Of a DNA stretch of 64,000 nt, positions 43,528 through 52,237 are shown in pieces. Below the pieces are notes generated by a model. The model had not been told where the DNA came from, did no database searches, and worked only from the letters and a program-made list of their open reading frames with translations. The stretch is from NCBI GenBank assembly GCA_024234395.1, contig JACKOH010000001.1:372001-436000 (forward strand), in the 5' to 3' direction. Numbering within the stretch: the stretch's first letter is position 1; the number at the start of each line of letters is the position of its first letter. The position numbers and the translations under genes were made by a program. Origin of the DNA: Pseudomonadales bacterium (GTDB lineage: Bacteria; Pseudomonadota; Gammaproteobacteria; Pseudomonadales; Pseudohongiellaceae).

Positions 43528-44514
43528 TTACTCCTCCACCCGAAAAAGTTTACTGCGGACCAGGGCCCGATATTCGGCTGGTGCGATTCCCGTTACCTTG
43601 CGAAACAGGCTGCTGAAGTGGCTGGAGTCCTGATACCCCGTCTTGAAACTTACTTCCGCGATAGTCAGGTTGCTTTGTTTCAACAGCTGCTTGGCCTGGT
43701 TGACCCGGATTTCCTGAACATACTGTAAAGGCGTCTGACCGGTCGCGGACTTGAAGCGCCGGTTCAGAGAACGCACGCTCAATTTGAAATGTGCGGCGAC
43801 CGAAGGCAGTCTGACTTCCTCTGCATAGTGTCCCTGTAACCACTCCTGTACCTTGATTATCACTTCGTCGTGATGGGTATCCTGCCGTTGGTAGGACAGC
43901 AGCATCGATTCATAGGAGCGCTTTATTTCATGGGTAAAGTGTTTGGCAATTTCAGTAGCAATGGATTCACCGAATATTTCCTCAACCAGGTGCAGGGTCA
44001 CATCGCGGGCAGCATTGACACTGCCGGTACAGTAAAGACGTTCCTCCAGGGTGATGAAGCGCCGACGATCCAGTCTGACCGCCGGGTAGCGGGACTCGAA
44101 ATCGTCAAAATAATACCAGTGAGTGGTCGCACTTCGGCCGTCCAGCAGGCCAGCTTCGGCAAGAAAATAACTGCCGGTCACCAGACTGACCAGAGTGCTG
44201 CCGGCAGCGTGACAGGTAGCTAGAGCCCGAAGCAGGCGCGGTGATTTCCGGACCGTTTTCAATGGGGATCCCCAGAGTCCCGGAACGAAAATCAGATCGG
44301 CACCCGGCAACTCTTCCAGGCGGGCTGTTGGCACCAGCTTCAGGCCACCGGCCATGGTTACCTGCTCAATTCCCGGACCGACAACCTGAAGTTGCAGGTC
44401 ACTGTTTCTGCCACCTTCCACCAGGCTGATGGAACGGGCCGCAAAGAGCATTTCCAGAGGGATGGTAATACTGCTGGCGAGAGCCCGGTCCAGAGCAATC
44501 AGACAGATCCGCAT
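43528..44514 (-). CDS. GlxA-type transcriptional regulator (DJ-1/PfpI plus AraC domains)
   Basis: The 328-residue protein combines an N-terminal DJ-1/PfpI-like amidase fold (about residues 1-190), including DLIFVPGLWGSPL and a LVTGSYFLAEAGLLDG elbow region, with a C-terminal AraC-type double helix-turn-helix domain. The latter reads VAAHFKLSVRSLNRRFKSATGQTPLQYVQEIRVNQAKQLL and later AEVSFKTGYQDSSHFSSLFRKVTGIAPAEYR. The ligand and targets are unknown. ATG at 44514 lies two bases past the greB stop; a TTG at 44520 would overlap it. The coupling with greB may be incidental. Confidence 0.88.
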   Translation of the reverse strand: MRICLIALDRALASSITIPLEMLFAARSISLVEGGRNSDLQLQVVGPGIEQVTMAGGLKLVPTARLEELPGADLIFVPGLWGSPLKTVRKSPRLLRALATCHAAGSTLVSLVTGSYFLAEAGLLDGRSATTHWYYFDDFESRYPAVRLDRRRFITLEERLYCTGSVNAARDVTLHLVEEIFGESIATEIAKHFTHEIKRSYESMLLSYQRQDTHHDEVIIKVQEWLQGHYAEEVRLPSVAAHFKLSVRSLNRRFKSATGQTPLQYVQEIRVNQAKQLLKQSNLTIAEVSFKTGYQDSSHFSSLFRKVTGIAPAEYRALVRSKLFRVEE

Positions 44515-44516
44515 GC

Positions 44517-45014
44517 TCAATCGTACCTGATTTCCACCAGGATGTAGCGGCGCGTTCCGGCAGGAGTCTGCAGCTCGATTTCGCTGTCGATGGACTTGCC
44601 GAGCAGCGCTTTACCCATGGGGGAGTCGATGCTGATGGCTCCGGTGCCGGGATTGATTTCATCGGCTCCCAGAAGGCGGTATTCGACCAGCTTACCCTGT
44701 TCGTCTTCCAATGCCACCAGGGCTCCGAAATAGACACGGGAAGTGTCGTCGGGTTTTCGATTGACGACCGTCACCTCGTCGAGGCGCTTGTTGAGGTAGC
44801 GGACACGCCGGTCTATTTCTCGCAGGCGCTTCTTGCCGTAGATGTATTCGGCATTTTCTGAACGGTCGCCCAGCGCTGCGGCCTCCGCTACCGACCGGGT
44901 AACCTGCGGGCGTTCCACCTTCCAGAGAAACTGCAGCTCTTCCTTCAGTTTTTTTTCACCGGCGGCACTGATATAGCGGGAGCTTGGTGTGGCCGGGGGG
45001 CGGTAACGGCTCAT
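44517..45014 (-). CDS. greB: Transcription elongation factor GreB
   Basis: The 165-residue factor rescues backtracked RNA polymerase by stimulating cleavage of the nascent transcript. The N-terminal coiled coil has LGDRSENAEYIYGKKRLREIDRRVRYLNKRLDE with the acidic tip residues (D and E in GDRSENAEY). The C-terminal FKBP-like domain has SIDSPMGKALLGKSIDSEIE. ENAEYIYGKK and the length distinguish GreB from GreA. Start at 45014 (MSRYRPPATP) is chosen over an in-frame ATG at 45056 that lies inside dinB. It follows dinB by ten bases. Confidence 0.95.
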   Translation of the reverse strand: MSRYRPPATPSSRYISAAGEKKLKEELQFLWKVERPQVTRSVAEAAALGDRSENAEYIYGKKRLREIDRRVRYLNKRLDEVTVVNRKPDDTSRVYFGALVALEDEQGKLVEYRLLGADEINPGTGAISIDSPMGKALLGKSIDSEIELQTPAGTRRYILVEIRYD

Positions 45015-45024
45015 GTTGAATTCC

Positions 45025-46143
45025 TTAATCCTTGAACAGGGCCAGCTGACCATCATGCGGAGCGGAATCAGGGATTAAGTCATCCGTACCGGTTGCAGGA
45101 GCAGGCGCCTGGATTGCCGCCGGCGCTACCCGGACTCCGATACCGACCAGCCTCACCGGCCGGGAGCCGCGCTCAAAGCCGGCCTTCAGCAGTTCCTGAT
45201 ATTGACCCGGGTCGGCGTGTACAGAGCGGGTCTCCACTGTGGTTGAAACGAAATCGTTGAACTTGAGTTTCACCACCTGGCCGGTAATCCGGTACTGTCC
45301 GTGCAGCCCGTTCAGGCGTCTTTCCAATTGCTGCAGCAGACCAGGGAGCGCGTCGAGACAGGCCTGCTGATCGGGAAGATCCGCGGCAAAGGTATTTTCC
45401 ACGCTCACCGATTTACGGATCCGGCTGGGCTGGACAGGCCTGTTGTCTATGCCGCGGCTCAGTTCATAGAGGCGATTGCCGAATGAGCCAAAGGCCCGAC
45501 TCAGTTCTGACCGATTCAGCGCTCTGAGATCAGCGCAGGTCTGAATACCCAGTCGGTGTAACCGGGCAGCGGTAACTTTGCCGACGCCGTGCAGTTTCTG
45601 TACCGGCAGTTCCTTCAGGAAACCGCCAACCTGGCCAGGTTCAATAACGAACTGACCATTCGGTTTATTCCAGTCGCTGGCGATCTTGGCCAGAAACTTG
45701 TTTGGTGCAATGCCAGCCGACACGGTAATCTGAATTTCCCCGGCAATCCTGGCCCGGATCTCTGCTGCAGTGCGGCTGGCGCTACCGTCATGCCGGTCGT
45801 TAGCGGTCAGATCCAGATAGGCCTCATCCAGTGACAGCGGCTCGATGAGATTGGTGTAGTCACGAAAGATGTCGTGAATCTGTTCCGAGACCTGGCGGTA
45901 ACGGGCGATGTCCGGTCTTATGATGATCAGGTCCGGACACAGCCGGCGGGCCGTTGCCGAAGCCATCGCCGAATGAATGCCGAACTGACGAGCCAGGTAA
46001 TTGCAGGTGGCGATAACGCCGCGCCGTTCCGGCGCACCACCTACTGCAATTGGCAGTGCGGCAAGTGCCGGGTTGTCCCGGGTTTCGATCGATGCATAGA
46101 AGCAGTCGCAATCGATATGCACTATTTTTCTGATCACTGACAT
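45025..46143 (-). CDS. dinB: DNA polymerase IV
   Basis: The 372-residue Y-family polymerase performs translesion synthesis. It has HIDCDCFYASIETRDNP with catalytic Asp residues, the steric gate region, SLDEAYLDLT with Asp-Glu, IAPNKFLAKIASDWNKP and the HhH KLHGVGKVTAARL. The C-terminus QLALFKD is a good beta-clamp-binding motif. The ATG at 46143 is chosen; the frame stays open to 46410 because of a Pro/Ser/Phe-rich repeat-coding extension that is not homologous. No clear LexA box was recognised upstream. Confidence 0.96.
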   Translation of the reverse strand: MSVIRKIVHIDCDCFYASIETRDNPALAALPIAVGGAPERRGVIATCNYLARQFGIHSAMASATARRLCPDLIIIRPDIARYRQVSEQIHDIFRDYTNLIEPLSLDEAYLDLTANDRHDGSASRTAAEIRARIAGEIQITVSAGIAPNKFLAKIASDWNKPNGQFVIEPGQVGGFLKELPVQKLHGVGKVTAARLHRLGIQTCADLRALNRSELSRAFGSFGNRLYELSRGIDNRPVQPSRIRKSVSVENTFAADLPDQQACLDALPGLLQQLERRLNGLHGQYRITGQVVKLKFNDFVSTTVETRSVHADPGQYQELLKAGFERGSRPVRLVGIGVRVAPAAIQAPAPATGTDDLIPDSAPHDGQLALFKD

Positions 46144-46297
46144 GGCGCAAAGACAATAGCGGTAATGCCGGGCGTTGTTTGAAATGAATTGCGGGCAATG
46201 TACAGTATGCACTTGGACAAGTAAATTTACCCATTCGCAGCCACACTCAGGCTGTGTGGCTGGCGAAGGCCGGCGGGGGCTGGTGGAAGCAGGCCGG

Positions 46298-46331
46298 TGA
46301 AAGGAGGCTGGGGAATGAAAGGAGACTGGGG
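46298..46331. repeat. Degenerate 18-bp tandem repeat upstream of the decaheme gene
   Basis: TGAAAGGAGGCTGGGG (46298-46313) recurs as TGAAAGGAGACTGGGG (46316-46331), period 18, with weaker similar units to the left. It lies in the divergent region between dinB and the cytochrome gene. Confidence 0.7.
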
Positions 46332-46363
46332 GAAATGGTGGGTGTGAATTCGGGGGCAGGATA

Positions 46364-47332
46364 ATGAATTTTCGCAATCTGATCGTTATTGCTGGCACGC
46401 TGCTGGGCATGCAGATGGCGGCACTTTGGCTGGATTCGCAGCCGCTGTTGCCAGGGTCTGTTTATGCCCAGTCTGCATCCAGCGCTCCGCAGCAGGATTC
46501 CGACTATGCGCCGCAGGGGGCCCAGACCTGCCTGACCTGTCACAATAATCCTGTTGTCACGTCCATTCTGCAAACGGGACATGGAAATAGCAATATCTCC
46601 GGCTCGCCCTTTGCGAATCGGGCCTGCGAGAGCTGCCATGGGGCCAGTCCCGACCACGTCAGCGCCCTGCAGGAACCGGCGGTGGTATTCGTGGGCAGCG
46701 GCAGATTTCCCGCCAGCGACGTGCAGGTACAGAACCAGATGTGTCTGAACTGTCATCAGTCCAGGGAAACCGTGCACTGGTCGGCCAGTGAGCATCAGGC
46801 GGCGGATCTGGCCTGTGTCTCCTGTCATACCATTCACGCCAGCCAGTCCTCGGTGACGAATGAACTGCGGGATCAGAATCTCTGTCTGACCTGCCACCTG
46901 GAGCAGCGCTCCCAGCTCAATCGTCGCAGCCACCACCCGGTCAACGAAGGACTGATGAGTTGTAACGATTGTCATAATCCACATGGTTCTCCAGCTGTCG
47001 GGATGTTAAGCCGCAATACTGTCAATGAAACCTGCACCAGCTGCCATGCGGAAAAACGGGGGCCATTTCTCTGGGAACATCAGCCGGTCAGCGAAGACTG
47101 TACTGTTTGTCACAATCCTCATGGTTCCACCCAGGACCGGATGCTGGCGGTACGTCAGCCGTTTCTCTGCCAGAGTTGTCATTCGGAAACCTTCCATCCC
47201 AGTTTTCTTTACAGCGGTGACGACATCGCTGCGGGGAACCCCGGGCAATCCATGGTGGGTTCGTCCTGCACCAATTGCCACTCCCTCATTCATGGCTCAA
47301 ATCACCCCTCCGGGGCGAGACTGACGAGGTAG
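46364..47332 (+). CDS. Periplasmic decaheme c-type cytochrome, MtrA/DmsE family
   Basis: The 322-residue protein begins with a membrane-targeting signal (MNFRNLIVIAGTLLGMQMAAL, cleavage after VYAQ or nearby). It contains ten CxxCH heme sites: CLTCH, CESCH, CLNCH, CVSCH, CLTCH, CNDCH, CTSCH, CTVCH, CQSCH and CTNCH. Heme number, length and the downstream porin gene place it in the MtrA/DmsE/PioA group. These sit inside an outer-membrane barrel and conduct electrons across it. The porin gene starts eight bases after the stop, so the two form one operon. There is no outer-membrane MtrC/OmcA-type cytochrome gene or DmsAB reductase next to it. Confidence 0.92.
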   Translation: MNFRNLIVIAGTLLGMQMAALWLDSQPLLPGSVYAQSASSAPQQDSDYAPQGAQTCLTCHNNPVVTSILQTGHGNSNISGSPFANRACESCHGASPDHVSALQEPAVVFVGSGRFPASDVQVQNQMCLNCHQSRETVHWSASEHQAADLACVSCHTIHASQSSVTNELRDQNLCLTCHLEQRSQLNRRSHHPVNEGLMSCNDCHNPHGSPAVGMLSRNTVNETCTSCHAEKRGPFLWEHQPVSEDCTVCHNPHGSTQDRMLAVRQPFLCQSCHSETFHPSFLYSGDDIAAGNPGQSMVGSSCTNCHSLIHGSNHPSGARLTR

Positions 47333-47340
47333 AAGAGCGA

Positions 47341-49557
47341 ATGAGCGGGTCGCTTAAAAGTTATGTGTTCCTGGTTGGCGGTTTTCTGGGCGTACCCGCT
47401 GCGGTCGCTCAGTCGACAAGTATCGAACTGGGGGCGGGAGCAAGCAGTGAGGACTCCTATCGCTTTGGTCAGTACTCGGGAATAACCAGCCGCGGCGGGT
47501 TCATGCTGGGTGGATTCAACCTGCAGAATTCACCGGATCCTGACAGTGCTGCCTACTGGCAGGTAACAGGGCAGGAGATCGGGCTGGAAACCGGCCGCGT
47601 TGCCGCCGGTTTTGGCGAGCGGGGCAGTTACTCTGTGCAGCTCAATTTCGATCAGATTCCCCGTTATCGTTTCAACGACGGCAGCACACCGTTCAATGGC
47701 GGCGGCGGAGTCAACCAGACGCTGCCGGCAGGCTGGGAAGGCGGGACATCGACCTCCGGTTTCGCCGTGCTCCAGGACAGCCTCAAGCAGGTCAATATCG
47801 ATACCCGGCGTCAGCGCTACACCGGGGGTTTCAAGTGGCGGATCGATCAGGCCTGGGAACTGATGAGCGAATTTCGCCATGAAACCAAGCAGGGTAATGA
47901 AACCCTGGGCGCCATCTTCGGTTCCACAGGGGGCAATCCACGGGGTTCCGTTGTGGTCAGGCCAATAGACTACCAGACCGATGAAGCGACTGTGGGGCTC
48001 AGTTATTCCAGCCGTTCCGGTCAGTACAACCTCAGCTACAGTGCCATGCTGTTCAGCAATGAAGATCAGGCGCTGCGCTTCGAAAATCCGTTCAATAACG
48101 AGGAGTGGGCAGCCGGTGCCGGATTTGACGCAGGGGGTGTCGGGCAGATCAGCCTGGAACCGGATAACCGGTCCCATCAACTGGCGTTCTCCGGAGTGCA
48201 GTCACTGGGTGGCACGACCCGTCTGAGCGGTAATCTGGTAATCATGCGGCTGGAGCAGGACGATAATTTTCTTCCTTACAGCAACGTTCTGGCAGATGAA
48301 TACCCGTTACCGCGCACGGACCTGAACGGCAGGGTGGACAGCCTGACCGGGAGTCTGAACTTTTCCACCCGGGTGAGCCGGCAGACTACCCTGCGACTGC
48401 GCTATAACTATCGGGAACGGGATAACAGGACGCCGCAGAATAACTATCAGCGCATCGCCGGCGACGCCGAGCCACAACAGCCGTTACTCAGCGAGGGGAC
48501 CCGGGTCAATCGCCTTTACGATCTTCAGCAGCATCGCTACAGCGCCGATCTGACCTACCGGTTGGCCGGCCGCAATAGGCTATCCGGAGGCCTGGAATGG
48601 GAAACCACGGATCGCAGCATGGTTGATGTCGCCAAGACCGATGAGACCAGCGGCTATCTGAAGTGGGATTTCGCACCGTCGGCTACCAGCAATGGCTGGC
48701 TTAAGCTCAGCCGCGCGGAACGGGATGCCTCACGGTATGACACCACGCAGCCTTTTATCTCCGGGCACAATCCGGATTACGTGGCTACCCTGATGGGAAA
48801 TGAGCTGTTTGAGAACGACCCACTGCTGCGCCGCTATCACCTCAGCGATCGGGACCGTGACGAGCTCAGTGGCAGCCTGAACTTCTTTCCCTCAGACCTG
48901 GTGGGCCTGAGTTTGCTGGCCAAACTGTCCAATAATGACTATCCGGACGCAAGAGTCGGTATTTCGGAGTCGGAGAACGGAAACTTTGCGGCCGACCTGT
49001 CCCTGACTCCGCAAGCATCCTGGAAAGCGTCGCTGTATTACAATTTTGATCGCTTCGACAATACCAATCGCGGCTATACCCGACTGGGATTTCCGTTCAA
49101 TACTCCGTTCTATCCCGCAGCGCTTCGCAACCCCGATCTGAACTGGAAAGTGGAAACCCGGGACCGGGTTCACAGCCTGGGCGGAGGTGTTGACTGGGAA
49201 TTGCTGCAGGGGCGCCTGCAACTGTCACTGGATGCTTCGTACACGGATGCGCAAACCGAAACCAGCCCGGCCAGTGGCAATGGGTTTCTGCCCATTCCCG
49301 GCGCCACCACTGACGATCCATTGCCGGATGTCCGCACTGAAATCAGCAGTATTTCCCTGCATGGCAGATACCAGCTGCAGCCAGGTCGGCAGTTGGCGGT
49401 GAGATATTATTTTGAAGACTACAATTCAGCGGACTGGGCTATCGACGGGATCGACGTCGACTCGCTGGCCAATGTGCTGTTGCCTGGAACCCGCAGTTTC
49501 AATTATTCCGGACACCTGCTTTTCGTGTCCCTGATTTTTGACCTGGCGAACTTCTGA
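47341..49557 (+). CDS. MtrB/PioB-family outer-membrane beta-barrel protein
   Basis: The 738-residue protein has a signal peptide (cleavage after AVAQ) and then a long series of alternating amphipathic strands, ending with an aromatic C-terminus (LIFDLANF) as in outer-membrane barrels. This architecture, length and operon position after a decaheme cytochrome identify the MtrB/PioB/DmsF family, a 26-strand barrel that sheathes the cytochrome. The N-terminal CxxC found in Shewanella MtrB is absent here. The start at 47341 has GAAGAGCG upstream; an in-frame start at 47275 lies inside the cytochrome gene. Confidence 0.9.
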   Translation: MSGSLKSYVFLVGGFLGVPAAVAQSTSIELGAGASSEDSYRFGQYSGITSRGGFMLGGFNLQNSPDPDSAAYWQVTGQEIGLETGRVAAGFGERGSYSVQLNFDQIPRYRFNDGSTPFNGGGGVNQTLPAGWEGGTSTSGFAVLQDSLKQVNIDTRRQRYTGGFKWRIDQAWELMSEFRHETKQGNETLGAIFGSTGGNPRGSVVVRPIDYQTDEATVGLSYSSRSGQYNLSYSAMLFSNEDQALRFENPFNNEEWAAGAGFDAGGVGQISLEPDNRSHQLAFSGVQSLGGTTRLSGNLVIMRLEQDDNFLPYSNVLADEYPLPRTDLNGRVDSLTGSLNFSTRVSRQTTLRLRYNYRERDNRTPQNNYQRIAGDAEPQQPLLSEGTRVNRLYDLQQHRYSADLTYRLAGRNRLSGGLEWETTDRSMVDVAKTDETSGYLKWDFAPSATSNGWLKLSRAERDASRYDTTQPFISGHNPDYVATLMGNELFENDPLLRRYHLSDRDRDELSGSLNFFPSDLVGLSLLAKLSNNDYPDARVGISESENGNFAADLSLTPQASWKASLYYNFDRFDNTNRGYTRLGFPFNTPFYPAALRNPDLNWKVETRDRVHSLGGGVDWELLQGRLQLSLDASYTDAQTETSPASGNGFLPIPGATTDDPLPDVRTEISSISLHGRYQLQPGRQLAVRYYFEDYNSADWAIDGIDVDSLANVLLPGTRSFNYSGHLLFVSLIFDLANF

Positions 49558-49583
49558 ATTGTAGAGAGTACCGTAGGGCGTGC

Positions 49584-49606
49584 CCCGGCAGAACAGGCCT
49601 GCCGGG
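49584..49606 (+). terminator. Hairpin after the MtrB-like gene
   Basis: CCCGGCAG and CTGCCGGG form an 8-bp stem. T-rich sequence follows only about ten bases later, so it may be an mRNA 3'-end stem. Confidence 0.4.
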
Positions 49607-49637
49607 ATTCAGTGGTTTGTTTTTCAGGCGCCAGGCA

Positions 49638-49665
49638 GGGCAGGTGTCCCTGCCCCTGACTTTTT
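49638..49665 (+). terminator. Probable intrinsic terminator for the cytochrome-porin operon
   Basis: GGGCAGG (49638-49644) and CCTGCCC (49649-49655) enclose TGTC, with five Ts at 49661-49665. It lies about 80 bases after the porin stop. Confidence 0.5.
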
Positions 49666-49742
49666 CCTGATCCCGCTACCCGTAGTCCGTTACCAACCCG
49701 CGACCGGGCAGGTCAGTTTCCAGTCTGCGCCGGGCAGCATGT

Positions 49743-50831
49743 TCAGGCTTTCGAGCGTTCAAACTCGGCCATGAAATCAACCAGGGCCTGACAGCCTGCC
49801 AGGGGCATGGCGTTGTAGATTGAGGCTCTGGCACCGCCCACCACCCGGTGACCCTTGAGGGCGTACAGGCCGTTCTTGAGAGCCTCGGCCAGGAAGCTGT
49901 CAAGCAGACTCTCGTCAGTCAGGTTGAAAGTGACATTCATGATTGAACGATGGTCCGGGTGAGCGGTTCCACGGTAGAAATCGCTGTTGTCTATAGCATC
50001 GTAAATGAGTTTCGCCTTGGCTTCGTTACGCGCTTCCATGGCGCCGACACCCCCTTCGCCCTTGAGCCACTCCAGCACCAGGGACATCATGTAGATGGCA
50101 AAGGTATTGGTGGTATTGGTCAGGGAGTGATCGTCGGCGTAGACCTTGTAATTCAGCAGCGATGGGGTGTAAGGCAATGCCAGACCCAGCAGGTCTTCGC
50201 GGACAATCACTACCGCCAGCCCGGCTGGGCCAAGGTTCTTCTGCAGACCGGCAAAAATAATCCCGAACTTTGAAATATCGAGTTTCCGGGACAGGAACTC
50301 TGAAGTCATATCGGCCACCAGGGGTATCTCCCCGGTATCCGGAAAACTGTGCCAGCGGGTCCCGAACAGGGTATTGTTGCTGGTGATATAGGCGTAGGAA
50401 TTGTCCGCATCAAGAGTGGCCGGGTCGAACTCCGGGATCCGATCGAAATTGGTGGCCTCGCTGGTCGCCCCGCTCAATGCGGTGCCGTAGCGGGCTGCTT
50501 CCTTCCTGGCCTTGACCGCCCAGTTACCGGTCTCGATATAAGTGGCTTTTTTCGCATCATTACGGGCCATCAGATTGAGCGGCACCGCGGAAAACTGCAT
50601 CTGTGCGCCACCGTGGACATACAGGATTTTATAGTTGGAAGGGATGTTGGCGAGTTCGGTCAGCAGGGCATCACAGGAATCCAGGATTTCATCGAACTGC
50701 TTGGACCGATGGCTGATTTCGATCAGGCCAGCGCCCAGGTTATGGTAGTCAAGAAACTCGGCCTGCGCCTTTTCCATGACGGGGATGGGGAGCATGGCGG
50801 GACCGGCACCGAAATTATAGATACGTGTCAT
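49743..50831 (-). CDS. serC: Phosphoserine aminotransferase
   Basis: The 362-residue PLP enzyme converts 3-phosphohydroxypyruvate and glutamate to phosphoserine, and also acts in pyridoxine synthesis. It begins YNFGAGPAMLPIPVMEKAQ and has EISHRSKQFDEI, VHGGAQMQFSAVPLNL, and the PLP-lysine region IIFAGLQKNLGPAGL. The C-terminus has LKGHRVVGGARASIYNAM. AGGA lies upstream of the ATG. It follows serA by 48 bases on the same strand, so the two consecutive steps of serine biosynthesis are probably cotranscribed. Confidence 0.97.
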   Translation of the reverse strand: MTRIYNFGAGPAMLPIPVMEKAQAEFLDYHNLGAGLIEISHRSKQFDEILDSCDALLTELANIPSNYKILYVHGGAQMQFSAVPLNLMARNDAKKATYIETGNWAVKARKEAARYGTALSGATSEATNFDRIPEFDPATLDADNSYAYITSNNTLFGTRWHSFPDTGEIPLVADMTSEFLSRKLDISKFGIIFAGLQKNLGPAGLAVVIVREDLLGLALPYTPSLLNYKVYADDHSLTNTTNTFAIYMMSLVLEWLKGEGGVGAMEARNEAKAKLIYDAIDNSDFYRGTAHPDHRSIMNVTFNLTDESLLDSFLAEALKNGLYALKGHRVVGGARASIYNAMPLAGCQALVDFMAEFERSKA

Positions 50832-50879
50832 GTGTTTTTCCTGTAACGAAAAAGTAAACGGAATTCTTTGGGCCTGTCA

Positions 50880-52061
50880 TCACAACAACGTAACCTTGAT
50901 GACATGCTCGATGCCGGCTATGGCGGTCAGCGCCTCCTTTGAAGGCTCGGACTCCAGGTCGATGAGGTTGTAGGCGATATCCCCGCGACTTTTGTTCAGC
51001 ATATCGATTACATTGATATTCTGATCGGCAAGTACCGAGGTGATCTGTCCCAGCATTTTTGGAACGTTCATATTGGTAATGGCCAATCGGGTTCCCCTGG
51101 CGGCAGTCGTTGAGCGATCCAGGCTCAGAGTCGGGAAATTCACCGAGTTGCGAATGTTGCCGTTTTCCAGAAAATCGATCAGCTGATCGGCCGCCATGAC
51201 TGCGCAGTTCTCTTCAGCTTCCCCGGTGCTGGCACCGATATGCGGCATGGAAATAACATTGTCCCTGCCGATTAACTCCGGCCGTGGGAAATCGCTGATA
51301 TAGCGGGTCAGCTGACCGCTGTCGAGAGCCGCCAACAGGGCCCCGGTATCGACTATTTCGTCACGGGAGAAATTCAGCAGACAGGTGGAGCCGTGCATCG
51401 CCGCAAACAGATCGGCGTTGAACAGCCCACGGGTGGATTCCAGCACCGGCAGATGCAGACTGATAAAATCAGAACTGCTGACCAGGGCGGTCAGGTTTTC
51501 TATGCGCTGCACCTGGCTGGGAAGACGCCAGGCCGCCTCAACGGAAAGGGCAGGATCGTACCCCTTTACCTTCATGCCGAGCCCAATAGCCATTTCCGCC
51601 ACCAGCGATCCAATGGCACCGAGTCCGATGACACCCAGGGTTTTTCCGGAGATTTCGTTACCTTTGAAGCGCTTTTTCTCCGCTTCCAGCAGTTTCGACA
51701 TGGCCTGGTAGTCATCCATGCCGGTGAGTGAATTGACGAATTCGATTCCCGGCAGGATCCCCCTGGATCCCAGCAGCAGACCGCACAACACCAGTTCCTT
51801 GACGGCGTTGGCATTGGCACCTGGCGTATTGAAGACAACCACACCGGCAGCTGTACAGTCTGCGACCGGTACATTGTTGACACCGGCGCCGGCCCGGGCC
51901 ACCGCTTTCAGGGTTGGCGTGATAATATCAGCGCTCAGTTTTTCACTGCGCAGCAGAATGGCATCCGCGCTTTCGATATCGGCTGAAACATTGTAGGTAT
52001 CGGAACTGAAACGGTTAAGGCCATTTGCAGCAATATTGTTATAGGTTCGGATATTAAACAT
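50880..52061 (-). CDS. serA: D-3-phosphoglycerate dehydrogenase
   Basis: The 393-residue enzyme oxidises 3-phosphoglycerate, the committed step of serine synthesis. It has a substrate-binding domain with RAGAGVNNVPV, the NAD-binding GLGAIGSLVAEMA, NFSRDEIVDT, and the catalytic SMPHIGASTGEAEENC with His. A C-terminal ACT-like domain (about residues 320-393) is present, which suggests serine feedback. It is the shorter type without the intervening ASB domain. The upstream flank 52062-52237 is divergent from the MBL gene. Confidence 0.95.
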   Translation of the reverse strand: MFNIRTYNNIAANGLNRFSSDTYNVSADIESADAILLRSEKLSADIITPTLKAVARAGAGVNNVPVADCTAAGVVVFNTPGANANAVKELVLCGLLLGSRGILPGIEFVNSLTGMDDYQAMSKLLEAEKKRFKGNEISGKTLGVIGLGAIGSLVAEMAIGLGMKVKGYDPALSVEAAWRLPSQVQRIENLTALVSSSDFISLHLPVLESTRGLFNADLFAAMHGSTCLLNFSRDEIVDTGALLAALDSGQLTRYISDFPRPELIGRDNVISMPHIGASTGEAEENCAVMAADQLIDFLENGNIRNSVNFPTLSLDRSTTAARGTRLAITNMNVPKMLGQITSVLADQNINVIDMLNKSRGDIAYNLIDLESEPSKEALTAIAGIEHVIKVTLL

Positions 52062-52237
52062 TGAGCACTTCCGGACTTGCGCAAGGGTTGTTCGATTGTG
52101 GGTATCAGGGTGATGATGGTTTCAGAAATCGACCGGGGTCGATTTTTCAGGGCGGCATTTATAACGCGAAACGGCGTTAAAAACCAGTTGAATTTCGAAT
52201 TCAAGGGGCGTCAGGTCAGCAGGAGGTATCCTGGACG

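Noticed and set aside
46144..46300. LexA box upstream of dinB
   Set aside because: TACAGTA occurs, but no CTGT-N8-ACAG pair at the right spacing was found.
46144..46410. N-terminal extension of dinB
   Set aside because: It is Pro/Ser/Phe-rich sequence derived from a degenerate 18-bp DNA repeat and overlaps the start of the divergent cytochrome gene.
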